Assembly: GCA_948470475.1 (NCBI GenBank)
Contig: OX419347.1
Span: 17,133,675-17,197,674, forward strand
DNA: 64,000 bases
From: Galaxea fascicularis
Taxonomy: Eukaryota > Cnidaria > Anthozoa > Scleractinia > Euphylliidae
Reading direction: 5' to 3'
The notes under the pieces were generated by a model. It saw only the letters and a program-made list of their open reading frames with translations, ran no database searches and had not been told where the DNA came from. A program made the position numbers and the translations under genes. Every line of letters begins with the position of its first letter. Position 1 is the first letter of the stretch. Shown one piece after another: positions 39,601 through 52,347 of this stretch.

Positions 39601-42524
39601 GGTAGCTAAGGAGTCATTGTCCCATGCATCACATTCCTTTTAATGGTCATAAATTATGCAAATGGTAGATTTAAAATTAATACTCTATACCTGAGTGATA
39701 AAGACTGATGAAGACAGCATTGAAATCAATCTCTGCATCAGACTTTTTCTCAGCCCTGTTTTCCTGCTTCGGTTTCTCTCTTGTTTCTCTCGAAGAGGGT
39801 TCTGGCCTGGAGTTCTCTTCAATTTTCATGTTAGGGTAAGCTCTTGTCTTGTCCTTTGTCCTAGTTGGCTTGCCTCTTTGTGAATGGTCACTCTGCGACA
39901 CACCTTCCTTGGAATTCTTTCCATGTTCATTCTTAGTTGGTAATTTTCTTCTTCTTTGGGCTTTGTCATGAGCCCTCCCTTTTGTCTGGTTGCCTGTTGG
40001 TTGAAATCGTCCATCATCTGAAGATCTCTGATCTGTTTTGATTTCACCTGCATTAAATGCTGGATTCTTTTGCCTTGATTCACTGCAAATGTTATCATCT
40101 TTTACTTCTGTTCCAATATGCCCTGTTGAACTCTTTCTGTTGACCTTTGTTTCATTCCCAGTGCTAGCACATGTGCTTTCAGTAACACCCAGGTTTGGGA
40201 AAAGTAGGCCATTGGCTTCAGGATTTGATGACATGTTATTAGCACTATATGAAGCAGATTTCTGATGTAAATCAGATTTTTTTGTTGAAATGCTTTCAGT
40301 CTCAACTTCAACAGGGGTCTTATCACGTTTTACATTTCCACCGCCAAAGTAATGTCGAAGATTTCGATAAAATTCCTCCTGGGAAGGAGAGAGGGATGAG
40401 TTTGTGGATCTTTCCTCAGAGCAGCACTTGCTCTCTTTGCTACAAGTACAATTTGGTGAAGCTGAGCTGGAAACACAAACACCATTCACAAAGTGAATCC
40501 TGTTCTTTCTTGGTCGAGAAGCTGGATGATTTCCATCTGCTTGCAACAGTCCACACTTTGTACAAACATTTTTGCTGCATGTTACATCAATTTTGTCTGA
40601 CTGTGAGCCATCCTTTGTTAAATGACGCCTGTATTTGAAGTCTTCACTATCACTTATTTCATCCAAGGTATTGCAAAAATCACGATTAGTAGGAGCATTG
40701 TGGAGTAAAACATCTGACGGCTCACAAGAAACCTCCTCATTTAATTCACTGTGTAGCACATCATAATACTTTGTCCAATCATCGATTGCTGATTCCCGTG
40801 CATTACACACCTCATCTAAAAATCTCGCATCAAGATTTTCATGAGCTTTTGTGTCTTCATCACATTCTTCCAGAAAATCAGGTTTCTTACAATAAACATC
40901 ATCAGTTAATGAATTGGAGTTTTCCTGTGCATGTTTCGCAGGTGTCTCATCCTGGGGCATAGTTTGCTTGGAACCAATACAAGTGACAGGTGTAGTGACT
41001 GCCTCATTTGACCGACCACAATACATATAACTCTCTTTGGAACCTATATTCAGATTCTGTTCATAATACATGTCACTGCCTGGTGGAATTTCAATTTCAC
41101 TTATGCCATCTATTGGGCTACCTACAATTTGAGATTTCCTCCTTTTTGAATTTCTACTCACAAAAGATGCCCAAGGATTGATTATGGACGATTGTTCACT
41201 TGAGTCATTGTGGGAAGTCACAGACACAGCTGCAGGAGACCTAGCAGTTTTGTGCAAATTTTCCTTGTTCCTTGAACTCTTTGTATTTCTCTCAATGGAA
41301 GAGGTATGTTCTTTTCCATAGTTCAGGTTAGGTTTTGGCCTAGCAGCATTTGCATAGCTTGATCTCTGTTGTCCTGTCTGTAAATAACCTGGGTAATACT
41401 GAGAACTCATTTGAAAGAATGCGAGAGTTTCTTTATAGAGTTCACAATCAGGGTTGAGTTTAATAGCCTGGAACAGGAAAAACATTAAAAAATGTAAACA
41501 TTAAGTAAGCATTGCTGGGAAAGGTCAATCAATCAATCGTGAATGAAGATCTATTGATCAACACATGAAACAAACACTTTTATTGATCAAAGTATAACGA
41601 CTTCATTTTTGTTGGAATGGCAAATGCATAACTCAGGACTTAGCAAGGAAATAAAATACTTAAAAAGCATTCAAGTAAAAAAGACAAGATGAACTCACTG
41701 AAGGGGGGATTGACTTACATAGGGGCTCACTTTATGCTACAAACCTGCTCAAGCAATCTGATGGCTTCTGGAATCTTACAACAGTCCACCAAAAGAAGGG
41801 ATTGTTCATAAAACTTCTCTGCTCTCTCTCTGCAACACATAACCATACAATTTGCAAATGCATGAGTCAAATCTCAGCTACCTAAAACCACCCCCACCGC
41901 ATCTTCGAGTGTCTGTTGAGGAAGTCTTTGCCCATGGTGCAATGTTCACAAACTCACTCAAAAGCATTCCTAATGTTGTGTATAGTCTTAAAGGTAAGAC
42001 TATAACTTAGATTAGGGAAACAAGAAGAGTGATTTAAGCTAACCGGAACCATAAGAACGACAGGCCCACAGGAAATAAGCCCCATATGAAGACAACTCGC
42101 GTGCATACATGTGTTTCACTACTTGTTACGGTTAGATGGGCAAATTAAAAGCCATAACGAAAACAACAACTTTAGAGACAGCCACAGACGCCACAATTCC
42201 TTGCAGATACACATCAAATACTAACCACAATTTACGCCACTTCATTGTTTTACTTCGACGTGTATCGGAAATCTTTTCGTCTTTTAATTTAAGATCTAAT
42301 TTTGCACTGGGCGAGTTTCTAAAAGCATGACGTGTAGTCAGTCTCAAAGACTAATCACAACAAGAGGAAACCAAATACGAATACGTGATCAAATGAAATA
42401 TTCCGACAACACCGAAAATAGCCTTTGGTCTCACAAATCACTCACTGACATGACCCACATGAAAACCAACTGATGACATTTCTCACCTGTCTGCATTGCT
42501 TGAAGGTTTTCTAGGTGCTTCCAT
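33618..42524 (-). CDS. DNAJC14: DNAJC14-type ER-membrane J-domain protein, 14 exons
   Basis: Exons (minus): 42524-42487, 41829-41745, 41467-39691, 38591-38495, 38053-37878, 37732-37681, 37395-37311, 36980-36912, 36439-36383, 36256-36188, 35456-35337, 34986-34885, 34398-34307, 33741-33618. Phase is kept throughout; 980 residues. A short helical repeat region ([20 protein letters not shown], then [14 protein letters not shown]-like) leads into a 590-residue low-complexity Ser/Lys/Asp-rich part in one 1.8-kb exon, then one or two membrane segments (exons 4-5), the J domain with intact HPD (LAVLIHPDK, exon 7), and a C-terminal zinc-ribbon-like module (CNEC...CGRC, then [17 protein letters not shown] and [10 protein letters not shown]) that matches vertebrate DNAJC14. 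A basic tail (KPRKRKKRR) ends it. The human protein (702 residues) is an ER-membrane Hsp70 co-chaperone that helps export membrane receptors. The longer linker is the main difference. Confidence 0.94.
34105..34272. repeat. Dispersed repeat family B, copy 1
   Basis: A segment bounded by GTTCCAG and CTGGAAT, with internal TTTTCTTACTCAACAACTC, CAGGGAGCCA and TTTCTCGGGTTTTCACCCGAG. The same blocks in the same order, reversed, occur at 46608-46772. It lies in a DNAJC14 intron; short terminal repeats but no clear duplication. Confidence 0.65.
34768..34853 (+). repeat. tRNA-derived SINE fragment
   Basis: An A-box-like GCTGGTAGAGCG is followed about 30 bp later by a perfect B-box core GGTTCGAATC, then a tail TTTTTTCAGGCTTTTTTTCGC, the layout of a tRNA-derived SINE. 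Cloverleaf pairing is too poor for a working tRNA gene. Located in the DNAJC14 intron between exons 12 and 13. Confidence 0.5.
35702..36093. mobile_element. Probable degraded inverted-repeat element in a DNAJC14 intron
   Basis: The left sequence GTCTACAGCGGATAGCTC and GGCACGAAAA are matched, reversed and with gaps, by GAGCTCTCCGG/GTGTAGAC and TTTTTCGTGTCGAC near the right end. Arms are imperfect and no target duplication was settled, so limits are approximate. No coding capacity. Confidence 0.4.
36544..36720. mobile_element. Near-perfect hairpin element, 177 bp
   Basis: Arms of about 75 bp starting AATAGGCCATTTCCGAG at both ends differ at only a few positions and leave a loop of about 30 bp. 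Such low divergence between arms suggests a young insertion or gene conversion. The inner arms read AAGCGAGTCTAAGTGC. Flanking TA may be the target. In the DNAJC14 intron between exons 8 and 9. Confidence 0.75.
38770..39047. repeat. Fold-back repeat family A, copy 2
   Basis: The reverse-oriented relative of 10289-10548: CTTACTAACC and GGTTAGTAAG, CTGTAAGTTACGGATCC with its partner TAACTTACAG, then CGGCCCGCTAAATTTGAAAG and ATATAAT. Roughly similar length and block order with many substitutions. Lies in the intron between DNAJC14 exons 3 and 4. Confidence 0.7.
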
Positions 42525-43156
42525 AGCATGCTAACACAAGTCAGTCAGGATACTCATCTTGCAGAAGCGATCAGATGCGATGTTCGTGCCAGACAGTCAA
42601 AATAAAACCGATTTTCACTATGCTGAGGAATCAGAAAGATCGTCAGACAAACATGCGACCGCTGTTGCACAGCGGTGCTCGCGGGAAAATTTGATTGAAA
42701 GTAGACATGTCACATATGGTAAATATAATGTCCCCAATTTGCGCTCATCGTTGGCTGGTCGACTGGCTGGTCCAAGATAACCTGCAATCAGGCCCAATTG
42801 TACCATCACTCTTACGTCTTCTTATGTCGGTGCTCGCTACAATTGGAAAGGTTTATCATAGAAACGAAAATAGAGCCTGATCGCAGGTTAGTCCAAGACG
42901 GCAAGCCAAACAAAAAAGATGTTTAATCTAGCATTGTCGTATAAGGACACGTGATTAGTTAGATTATTTAAAAATACCTTACTTTCATAGAGACAAAATA
43001 TAATTAATATTATTCTCGATGGATTCTAGTTATTATCTGCTCCACTTCGATGATTGTACATGAATTAGTCAACCAACTATCATCAGGTTTTCTCGGTCTT
43101 GTTCATGCAAACGAGGCTCACCTCAGTCTCTTTTACAGACGACACGTGGATTCAAC
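42525..43156. promoter_or_regulatory. Shared head-to-head promoter region of DNAJC14 and PRKCSH
   Basis: 632 bp separate the two divergent start codons, so both promoters and 5' UTRs must lie here unless an upstream non-coding exon exists. No TATA box is evident on either side. An inverted-repeat pair AACCTGCAATCAGGC (about 42780) and GCCTGATCGCAGGTTA (about 42872) marks a small transposon-like insert of about 110 bp in the middle. Both genes serve ER folding, so co-regulation is plausible but inferred. Confidence 0.5.
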
Positions 43157-46100
43157 ATGGCGGCACGTCAATTTCTTCACCGATTCGAATGCTTTTCTTT
43201 GGGTCTTCTGTGTCTTCATGTTTTTAGCTCGCACATATCATCGGCGTCAAGCATAAGAGGAGTTGCAGTAACTAGTAAGTAGGATACTGCAGCAGCTTCA
43301 GTGTTGTAAAGCTAAACGATTGAAACGTACAGCTGATCTTAACTTGGACCGATATATAAAGGTAGAAATATTTTGCGAATCGTGTAAACTGATTTGTCGC
43401 CAAGGTAATGACGATGTATTTATCAATATGATGATTTTCCCGTCTTTTTTAAATTTTTTTCTGCCATGATCATGGTAAATTATGTATTTCCTTTTACACA
43501 GCCTGTATTAAGCGTATGTACAATGTACTGTATGTCGCCTACTATCAGGGGTTTACGGTCACTTCGTTCCATGGTCAGTTCGTTCCAAGTCAGATCGTTC
43601 CACGATAGAGGTCAGATCGTTTCATATCGTCCGATCGTTCCACTTATAAATAGTGAGGGAAATCTTCTTCCTCAATAAAAATGTCAAGAAAAAATTCCAA
43701 CCTGACTTTGGTCGTGCTTAGTGGACGAAACGAGTTTACCGCGTTTGACCGATATGATTCTGTTCGAGAATTTTATTGACACCTCAGACCCTGTCCTTTC
43801 CCATGGAAGTCTTGTCATTTTCTTCTGAAATAACACCTTGTTTGAAATTTCAAGTGTACTTGTTAATATAAGTTTTTAATTGCAGTTGATTACGTTGAAT
43901 TTATTGAAAACTTTACCTGTTCTGTCTGTTATCTTTGAAGTGACACACAATGACTTAGTCTTTATCAGCAGGGAAATATTCAGCCGATCGATCGACTATA
44001 AAAAAAATCACCGTTCTAATCTCTTATTACACTGGTGGAGAAATTTATCTACAGTTATCCATCGGTGTGGCACATACAGATCTGACTCTACCTGTATGTC
44101 ATGGAACGATCTGACTTGGAACGATCTGACCATGGAACGAAGTGACCGGATACCCTATCGGGTATACAGTATCATTAGTGAGGTTATAAAGTGATTTGGT
44201 AAGATTTGCAATTACCATCCGACAAATTGCCAAATTATCCAAAAATGATCAGTCTCACTCAGTATTCACTCAGAGATCCTGCAATTTATGTAAATCTGAG
44301 CTGTTATTTTATTTTATTATTGCAGGGTTACCATTTTATGACCCTTCAAAAGATTTCACCTGTCTAGATGGCTCACGTACGATACCTTTTAGTAGTGTAA
44401 ATGATGATTACTGTGACTGCACAGATGGTAGTGATGAACCAGGTCAGCATTCACATCTTTTTGTTCCCTTAAATTGCAATTTACAAAATTATGGTACTAT
44501 CACAGTTATCTATCATTGTCATCTTTTTATTAAGTCAATGTTATCTTCTTTGTCATCCTCATAATATAATTTTCATCATAACTGTCATACATGTAAATTC
44601 ATCCCTGCTGCCATATGATCATCATCTCATAGTTTGTTGTTGTTGTTGCTGCCATTATCAACATAATTTTCAGCACGATCTTCACTAAACTTCACCCTCT
44701 GCTTTTTCCTGTGCTGATTACAGTTGTAATAAGTGCCATCGCTCATTCATTGTACAAAAAGTGTGTGGAGATATTTGGATTTTGAGGCCAAATTATGATA
44801 GTGTACATACTCCTTTTGTTCAAAGCCCTCCTAAATAATGTTATCAAGACACACCAGATTAAAGCACCTGTGCCCCTTTTTTTCTTTCTAGGGACGCCGG
44901 CTTGCTCTAATGGAATATATCACTGCACAAATGCCGGATTTAGACCTTTAAATATCCCATCTTCTAGAGTCAATGATGGTTTATGTGGTATGGCACATGT
45001 ACATTAATACAATAATATGCATTCACATGTCTTCCAAGTTTGTGTCTTTTACCATACATGTACTTATGTTTAAATTAAGAAGCACAGCTTTTTGTTGATA
45101 ACTGATGTATTTCAAAAGAGGTCTTTCTAACAGTAGTTACAACGTACAACTACTTTTAACAGAGTAATTCTTCAGTTGTACATGAAGATTTGATTTTATC
45201 AACTGAGTTGATCATGTAAATAGGCCACCGTAAAGTCAATTTGGTTGATAATATCAAATTTTCTTTCCCTGACACAGTACCTCAGTTTAAACTAATCCCC
45301 TTTGTAAGTGTTTTGACATCAAGTAATTCTGATCAAAGGAAGCCTGCTTCATTAGTTGCTTTCTTGTAACATTTATTAACAGGATATCATTATTTACTAG
45401 TTGTGCTGCACCATTTGGCTCAGCAGACAGACATTCTCTCTGGCTCTCCAACGAGCCAAAAGAGGGTCTGTATACAAGGCTACAATTTGCTCTGCTGGTG
45501 ATGTGCAGTGTACTGCTGTAATTTAACAAATCTAGTTTAAGTTTTTGAACCAGTTTGTACATGTCCATGTAGGTAAGTAAAGGCTGTTTGATGAATTGGT
45601 TGTAAAAGGAAAATCAATGACTTTTTTTAACCTCTGGATTTCAGATTGTTGTGATGGGTCTGATGAATATGATGGATCCCTCAGTTGCCCAAACATATGC
45701 AAGTAAGGTTTGATTTGATCTCACAGTGTTATTGATAATGATAAATTTCAAAATCTACAAAGTCTTGTGAACATGGCCACCACAGTCTAAAAATAATATT
45801 ATTATAATTGTCACATGCTGTTACGTTGTTTCGAAGTACGTACATGTATACATCCATTTTGTAGAGCCAGCTGTGTCCTTTCTCTATGAATCGCACTCAG
45901 TTTGCATCCCCAATTGCTGACTTGAGCCGAGAAGAGAAAGGAGAGGAAATGCCTGTTACCAATTCATTCAGTGTGAATTGTAATTGCCTGAATGAAAGTT
46001 TGCATGGCAACAAAATCATCCTGCTGATACAGCTTGGCTTGTTAAGAAACTTAATACTCAAATGAAGAATGATCGTCGCAGTTGTGATTGCAATTTTTAC

Positions 46101-48400
46101 AATAATTTATTGCGTAAAGAAGCATGAAACAAATTCAGGACTTCAAACTTAATACTCTCTGTCATAAACCTTTTCACTCTTTTCATTCATTTTAGTGAAC
46201 AGATAATCTTGTTTTTATATTGAGTGAGATGATGGGTTTCCCCCTAATTCATAAGAACCTGAGTACCGGTAATGTAACAAAGTTCCATGCCATTTCTTCA
46301 GGGAACTTTATAAAGAACTTTATCAGAAGCAGAGAGAAGAAGCAGAGCTTGCAAAGCAGGTAACCGGTTCTTTCATTTTAAATGTTTCTGTTAGTAGTGA
46401 ATTCTGTAATTGATCAGAAACAATTCACGTCTGTTGCGGGAAGCTATATCTGAATGTACTTTTTCCATTTCAATTCAAGGGTCTAGCTGTAAAACAAGAG
46501 TACAGCCAACAAGGACAGGCAAAAAAAGAAGAAAGAAAGGTAAAATACTTAAATTTATTTTTGCATTAATTAAAGGTCTTGCAACATACAGTGTAGCACA
46601 GTGTTCCAGATAAGCGGCGGGTCTCGGGTCAAAAACCCGAGAAATCTGGCTCCCTGACCCGACACACAGAGTTGTTAAGTAAGAAAATTAGGGAAGACCC
46701 GTGTCTTATGACCCCTTAAAAATTTTCCGTGACTCCCTAACTCTGAAAGTTAACTGGAACAATGGTAGCAGTCAGCAAGCTGGCCTAGCTACCTGGCTAG
46801 CCTGGCTGAAACTTGATGGTGTTGATGGTTGATAAAGATAGTGATTGAGGTAATCATAACTTTGTAGGTTATGATGAAGTTATGTTATGGTTAATCTTAA
46901 TTAATCAAAAATTAAAAAGTTAATAGGATTTTGAATTTTTTTTTCGCACTGTATTAATCATTCTTGAAAAGTGACAAAATGTACAGTATCATTTTGCTTG
47001 CTTTAACAAGGTAAGTTTGTACTTTAAGTTATGAAAAGATTTGTTTTTTTTTTAACTGCTTAGCAAAAGCTTGAAGAACTGAAGAAACAACTGGAGGAAA
47101 AGAAAGCAGTTGTGGAAAGCTTAAAAGGTATTAAATGACACACAAACAGAATTTTACCAGATACATGTATATTTAATATAATTAATATATATTTTTATTG
47201 TTTATTTTTTCATGGCAGCTAAAAAAGAGGACGTTGAAGCAATTGAGAAAGAAGCAAAAGATGCTCATGAAAAAGAATGGCAAGGTGATGAAAAGCAAAT
47301 TTTATTACAAACTATAACTACTATTTTGCTGTTTTCATTGGTTCCAAATTGTGGTTTGTAATGAATTTGAAGGAAACAAAAAAATAAACTGGTGCAAACA
47401 TTTCAAACCAAAACAAACATAGGACACAAATGACAGTGTAATTGATGATTTTAGAGAATGGTACTGGATACAACCCTTTTTCTAGAACCTTAGCTGTCTA
47501 AAATGAGTTACAACTGGTGACTTGATTGACAATGAAGTGAAGTGAATTTGATAATTAAAATAATTTTATATTTTAAAGATAATGTTTGTTAAGGTTAATA
47601 AAAATAATTTTATATTTCACATATAATGTAACTTGTTAAGGTTAAAATAAAGCAGTCATGCATATACAGTAAAGTAGTTATTAATAGTAATTGCACCAAG
47701 GTGAAAGATTTTTCTTGGGAATCAAAAATTAAACCCTGATCACAGGGCAAAGTTTGTTTCACCTGACATTTCTAAAAATGATGTTCGTTGTAGAAACGAA
47801 AGCAAAAATACTGGCTGAGAGGGACAGAGCATCAGCAGAAGCTGCTTTTAAAGCTTTAGATACTGATGGGGATGGACGGTAATTTAATTTTATATATTAC
47901 ATGCATTTGTGAATTTTTGTTGACAATGTCAGGTTTGTTCTCATTTCATTTAGGTCATGTATTTGAGCATCATGGTGTGATGAAGTTGAGAGATTTAAGG
48001 AGTGAAATACTAATTGTAAAACAGAGTACCACAATGTTCACATTGCATGAGTATTTTTGAGGGGGTATTTCTTTACTGGCATGCTTCTTAATAACATGTA
48101 TTGTGCAGCAAGAAATAGGTGAATGATTCATGTAACTGCTTGCCAAAGAAGAGAACAAGGTAAATCACTTTGATGTCAGAGTTTAATTTCCTGGCATTGT
48201 TCTGTATCCCATCTGCAGTCTGACAGTTCAAGAAATTGTTGATACTGAACTTCTGGACAAGAAATACAATGATGAAGAGGCAAAGGTAAATGTTTTTGTC
48301 CACAGTAAAATAATATTTTGAACAAAAATAATGTAATTTCTTCAGAGCCTTAAAAGCATGGCTACAGTGTATGATTGACACTTTTGTGACTTAGCAATAA

Positions 48401-48448
<48 letters not shown>

Positions 48449-51400
48449 AGACAATTCAAATTGTCGCCTCATCTCTTTACTTGGGGAATAAGTGCTATTT
48501 AGAATATACAGTGTAATAGATGTTGACTTTAAATATAAAAATTAAATGAATAACCAAATTATCCCAACCAATAATAAACATGCAAAGTATTATCACTTGT
48601 GCTAAGGAGAATTTTTATAGTGATTTTGTGACTCAAAGGGTTAACATTTGACACAACTAACTGTTCTATTTTCTTTCTTTTCTCTTTAATTTGTGCTTTT
48701 GGTAGGAATTGCTGGGTGGATATGATGATGCAGACTTTGACAGCTTTCTGGCTGCATTGTGGAGTGATGTTAAGGGAAAATACCTTCATAAGGAGGTACG
48801 TGAGCACTTTTCTTATACAGGTTGAAGCTCACCCAATCCTTAAAAATGTTATTAATGAAATAGCAGGTCTGTATTAATGTATTGTGTTGATCAAATGTTG
48901 CCAGCCTGAACCACCACCAGTTGATGAATCAGAAAAAGGAGGTGCTGAGGAGAAGCCAACAGAGGGTGAGCTAGTCATAAGTTATTTGTTAATCAGTTTA
49001 TTGAGCATTGAGTGACTTTTTGAGTGATTTTTTACCCTCCTTAAAAATTTCTGACTTGTCTCAGTCACAGCCAAAACATAAAAAAAATACAGGGAAATGT
49101 TTTTTCCTTGTATTTTTTCCTGTCTTGTGCTTAGTTTTCTAGGAAATATGGGCCAAAGCATGAAAGAACTTATAATCGATTTCTTTTGTCTTTAGTTTTA
49201 AACAAAATTACAGAAAATACTGAACTAGTTTCTTTAGCTCATATTTCGTGAAAACTAAGGACAAAAAAATGACAAAATATACAGGGCAATGTTAACACAC
49301 AAAAGCAAGCAAGAAATCAGTCATTTTTGAGCAAAATGAAAAAATCATCTCAAAATGTCATTAGTGTTCCACCCGAGCCTTCTATTATGTAATTGATTGA
49401 TTAATCAATCTAGTGATTGACAACAACATAGTCCGCTGTGCAGTAGAACTTTACAGTTTATACCCAGTCCGTTCATACTCAAGCTGTTTTGTTATCAGCC
49501 GAAACACCCTCAACAGAATCTCCTCCACAACCGCCTCCAATTGACGACCACTTTGACGAAGACGAAGATCTTCCTGATGTTCCTGGTGAAGAAGATGACG
49601 AGGATGAAGAAGATGAAGATGCTGGTGATGGGAGAGAGCCTCCGCATGAGTTTAAGGAAGACACAGAGAAACCAGTTGCAGAGTCTGCAGAGGGTGAGAA
49701 AAGAAATGGGTTCAAGTTCACTTCTAGTGTTTGTATGATGACAGTTGGAATCATTATGATTCATTTGTATTGTATAAAAAATTATGACAGGCAAGGAAGA
49801 AGTGGTAGGTATTAAAGAGAGGGTGTGCAGGAAAAAAGTGGATTTGAGTTTGAGAGCTGTTCTGGTGTAAGTTGCAAAATGAATAATAATATTATTATAT
49901 TGTGTTTCAAGTGCAGATGAAAATGTACTTAATGGTTATAGTAAGGGCAAGGATTATTACTGATTTAGTAGTTATATCCAGCTGACTACACCTTGACATT
50001 TCCAACTTACAGACAACAAAGATGATGATTTAAAGATGCCTGATTATGATGAAGAAACTCAAGCAAAAATTTCGGGTAAGAAAAGTGAAGTGAAGTGATG
50101 ATTGACAAGTGGCCAGTGTCCAATAATCAAGCCCTGGTGGTACCAAGGATCAATTGTCTGGTTTTACTGTGGCCAAGAGACTACTTTAGAGTAGTTTTTT
50201 TTTGGGGGGGGGGGGGAAGGAAGGGAGTGGGGGGAAGGCACACAGTGGTTTTGAGGGGGTGTACAGTTGCTTGTTGTGCAAATTTTGCCTCAGCCATGTA
50301 CAATGCTTCATGTTGTGGATAAAGATTGATTTTGCATTTTGCATAATTTCTTTGAATTTGCTTTAGTCGCTGATCAGGCAAGGAAGGAGTTTGATGATGC
50401 AGAAACAACTGTGCGGGACACAGAAAGAGAAGTCAGGTTCGTCTGTGATAGTTACAGTAGGTTTACCACTGTAAAAATATTTGAGAGCTGGCATTCATTG
50501 CATCAAGATCCATACAAGCAATTCAAACACTGTTGGCCTACAACATCCAACATTGCTTGGCCGATAATGTTGGGTGTGTTGTAGCTCAAAATGAAATTCA
50601 GCTTAAAATGGTTTTAGCCAAGTTCGTTTGTTTCCTAACCCTAATTAGGGTGAGGAGACAAAGGAAATTGAGAATCAAACTAGATTGAAACCTTTGTAAC
50701 CTGATCTTCATTTGAACTGCAAGAGGTGCATCTTAATTTGAATGCGGTGTTGGCTGTTGTTGGGAGTTCACACCTTACAACTGGCAACAAATCATTGCTT
50801 CACTCTAATGATTATTTTACTTTTAATTATTGTGTTTGTAGTGACCTTGAGCGAGTACTCAACATTAACCTGGGACAAGAGGAGGAGTTTTCTCCACTTC
50901 AAGGACAGTGTTTTGAATACACGGATAGAGAGTGAGTAATATGAAAATGGGTCAATTTTCATTGTTTTTGTAGAAAGAGAGCCACTTCTCTGCCATATAA
51001 CAAAATGCATTTTGAGAAGGAGGTATTCATCACAGACCAATGACAGTACTTTAATTTTCCTTTCTTTCTTTATTTCTGTTAAGGTATTTATACAAACTGT
51101 GTCCGTTTGACAAAGCATCTCAACAACCAAAAGACGGAGGGTCAGAGACTTCCCTTGGGTAAGCAAAATCCTGGAAAAGGTCTAAATTTTCCCATCATAA
51201 AATTAATGTTAACTCTACGCTTGGAAGCCGTGGAAAATAACATCTTGTCATAAGCGAGATAAGCACGGCAATTCTGTTCTCACCATATTTATTTTTGACT
51301 TTAAGGCACTTTTTGTGTTGTGGTTCAAATAGAGTCCCCTATTTTTCCTTGGGATTTTTTAGACTTGTCTTGGTTTGTAATGGTGTGTGCATCCTGTCAA

Positions 51401-52163
51401 GGAGAGTTTAAACTACCGAGAGGGCCCCTAGTTTGGGTATATATAGTGCCCCCTCCCCCCCCCCCCCAAGTTTCCCCCTTGGTAGTTTACGTGATTTCCC
51501 CAGCATTAACTTGCCATTGCAAGCCAAGATGATGACAGTTTATATCAAAGCGTATGAGTCTCCACAATCCACTCAGAAGAATAGGAGAAAGTAAGTTGTA
51601 AGCAGTCCTTGGTTAGTGTGGATTGTATAGTCATCAACATGGCTGATGGAACAGGGTTCTCAATAGAAGGCAGCACCCGGGGATTGATCGCCGCTGACTT
51701 TGGGATTTATAGCCGCTTGCTTTGTGTTTAAGTTGCTTTCTTTTTCTTTGTTTTTCTTCTTCTGACTTTGCTGAAGAGTCTCCTACTTTATCAGTGATCA
51801 TCCCCTACTTAAAAATCTGTTGAGAACCTGTATGGAAACAAGGGATTTCTGTGAAGAGAAGCAGTTATAACTAAGCTTAAAGCAAGGCTGAGACAGCTAG
51901 CTGATAAGTTAATTTTCTTATACATGCCTTTCTTTCAGCATTGAATTGTAAGTACCAACTGCAAATTTTTAGCAAAATATTATTTATGATCATTTAATTT
52001 GTTTTAGAACTTGGGGTGAATGGACTGGAGAAGCTAACAAATACAGTCGTATGAAATATTCTGGGGGACAAAGCTGCTGGAATGGACCCAACAGATCTGC
52101 TGCGGTAAGGAATACCTCACATTACCCTTTAACCCTTTCCCTCCTAAGGGGTTCCCCATTGAT

Positions 52164-52208
<45 letters not shown>

Positions 52209-52313
52209 ATTTGGCACTCTCAGGAGTGAAAGGGTTAATGGGAACATAGTTTTTGGGTGAAGATATTGTTAACCCATTGCCTCCTAATGGTTCCCCATTG
52301 ACGAGTAAAATCC

Positions 52314-52347
<34 letters not shown>

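Noticed and set aside
39826..40638. ORFs in other frames over the DNAJC14 large exon
   Set aside because: They overlap the 592-codon frame, which joins in phase to exons on both sides; the alternatives have no domains or splice sites.
43880..44194. Plus-strand ORF of 104 codons in PRKCSH intron 1
   Set aside because: It spans the right end of an inverted-repeat element and shows no recognisable protein features.
49479..49794. Minus-strand ORFs rich in Ser (49479-49754) and others at 49510-49794
   Set aside because: They are the antisense shadow of PRKCSH exon 13, whose GAA/GAT-rich acidic codons read as Ser/Phe/Ile on the other strand.
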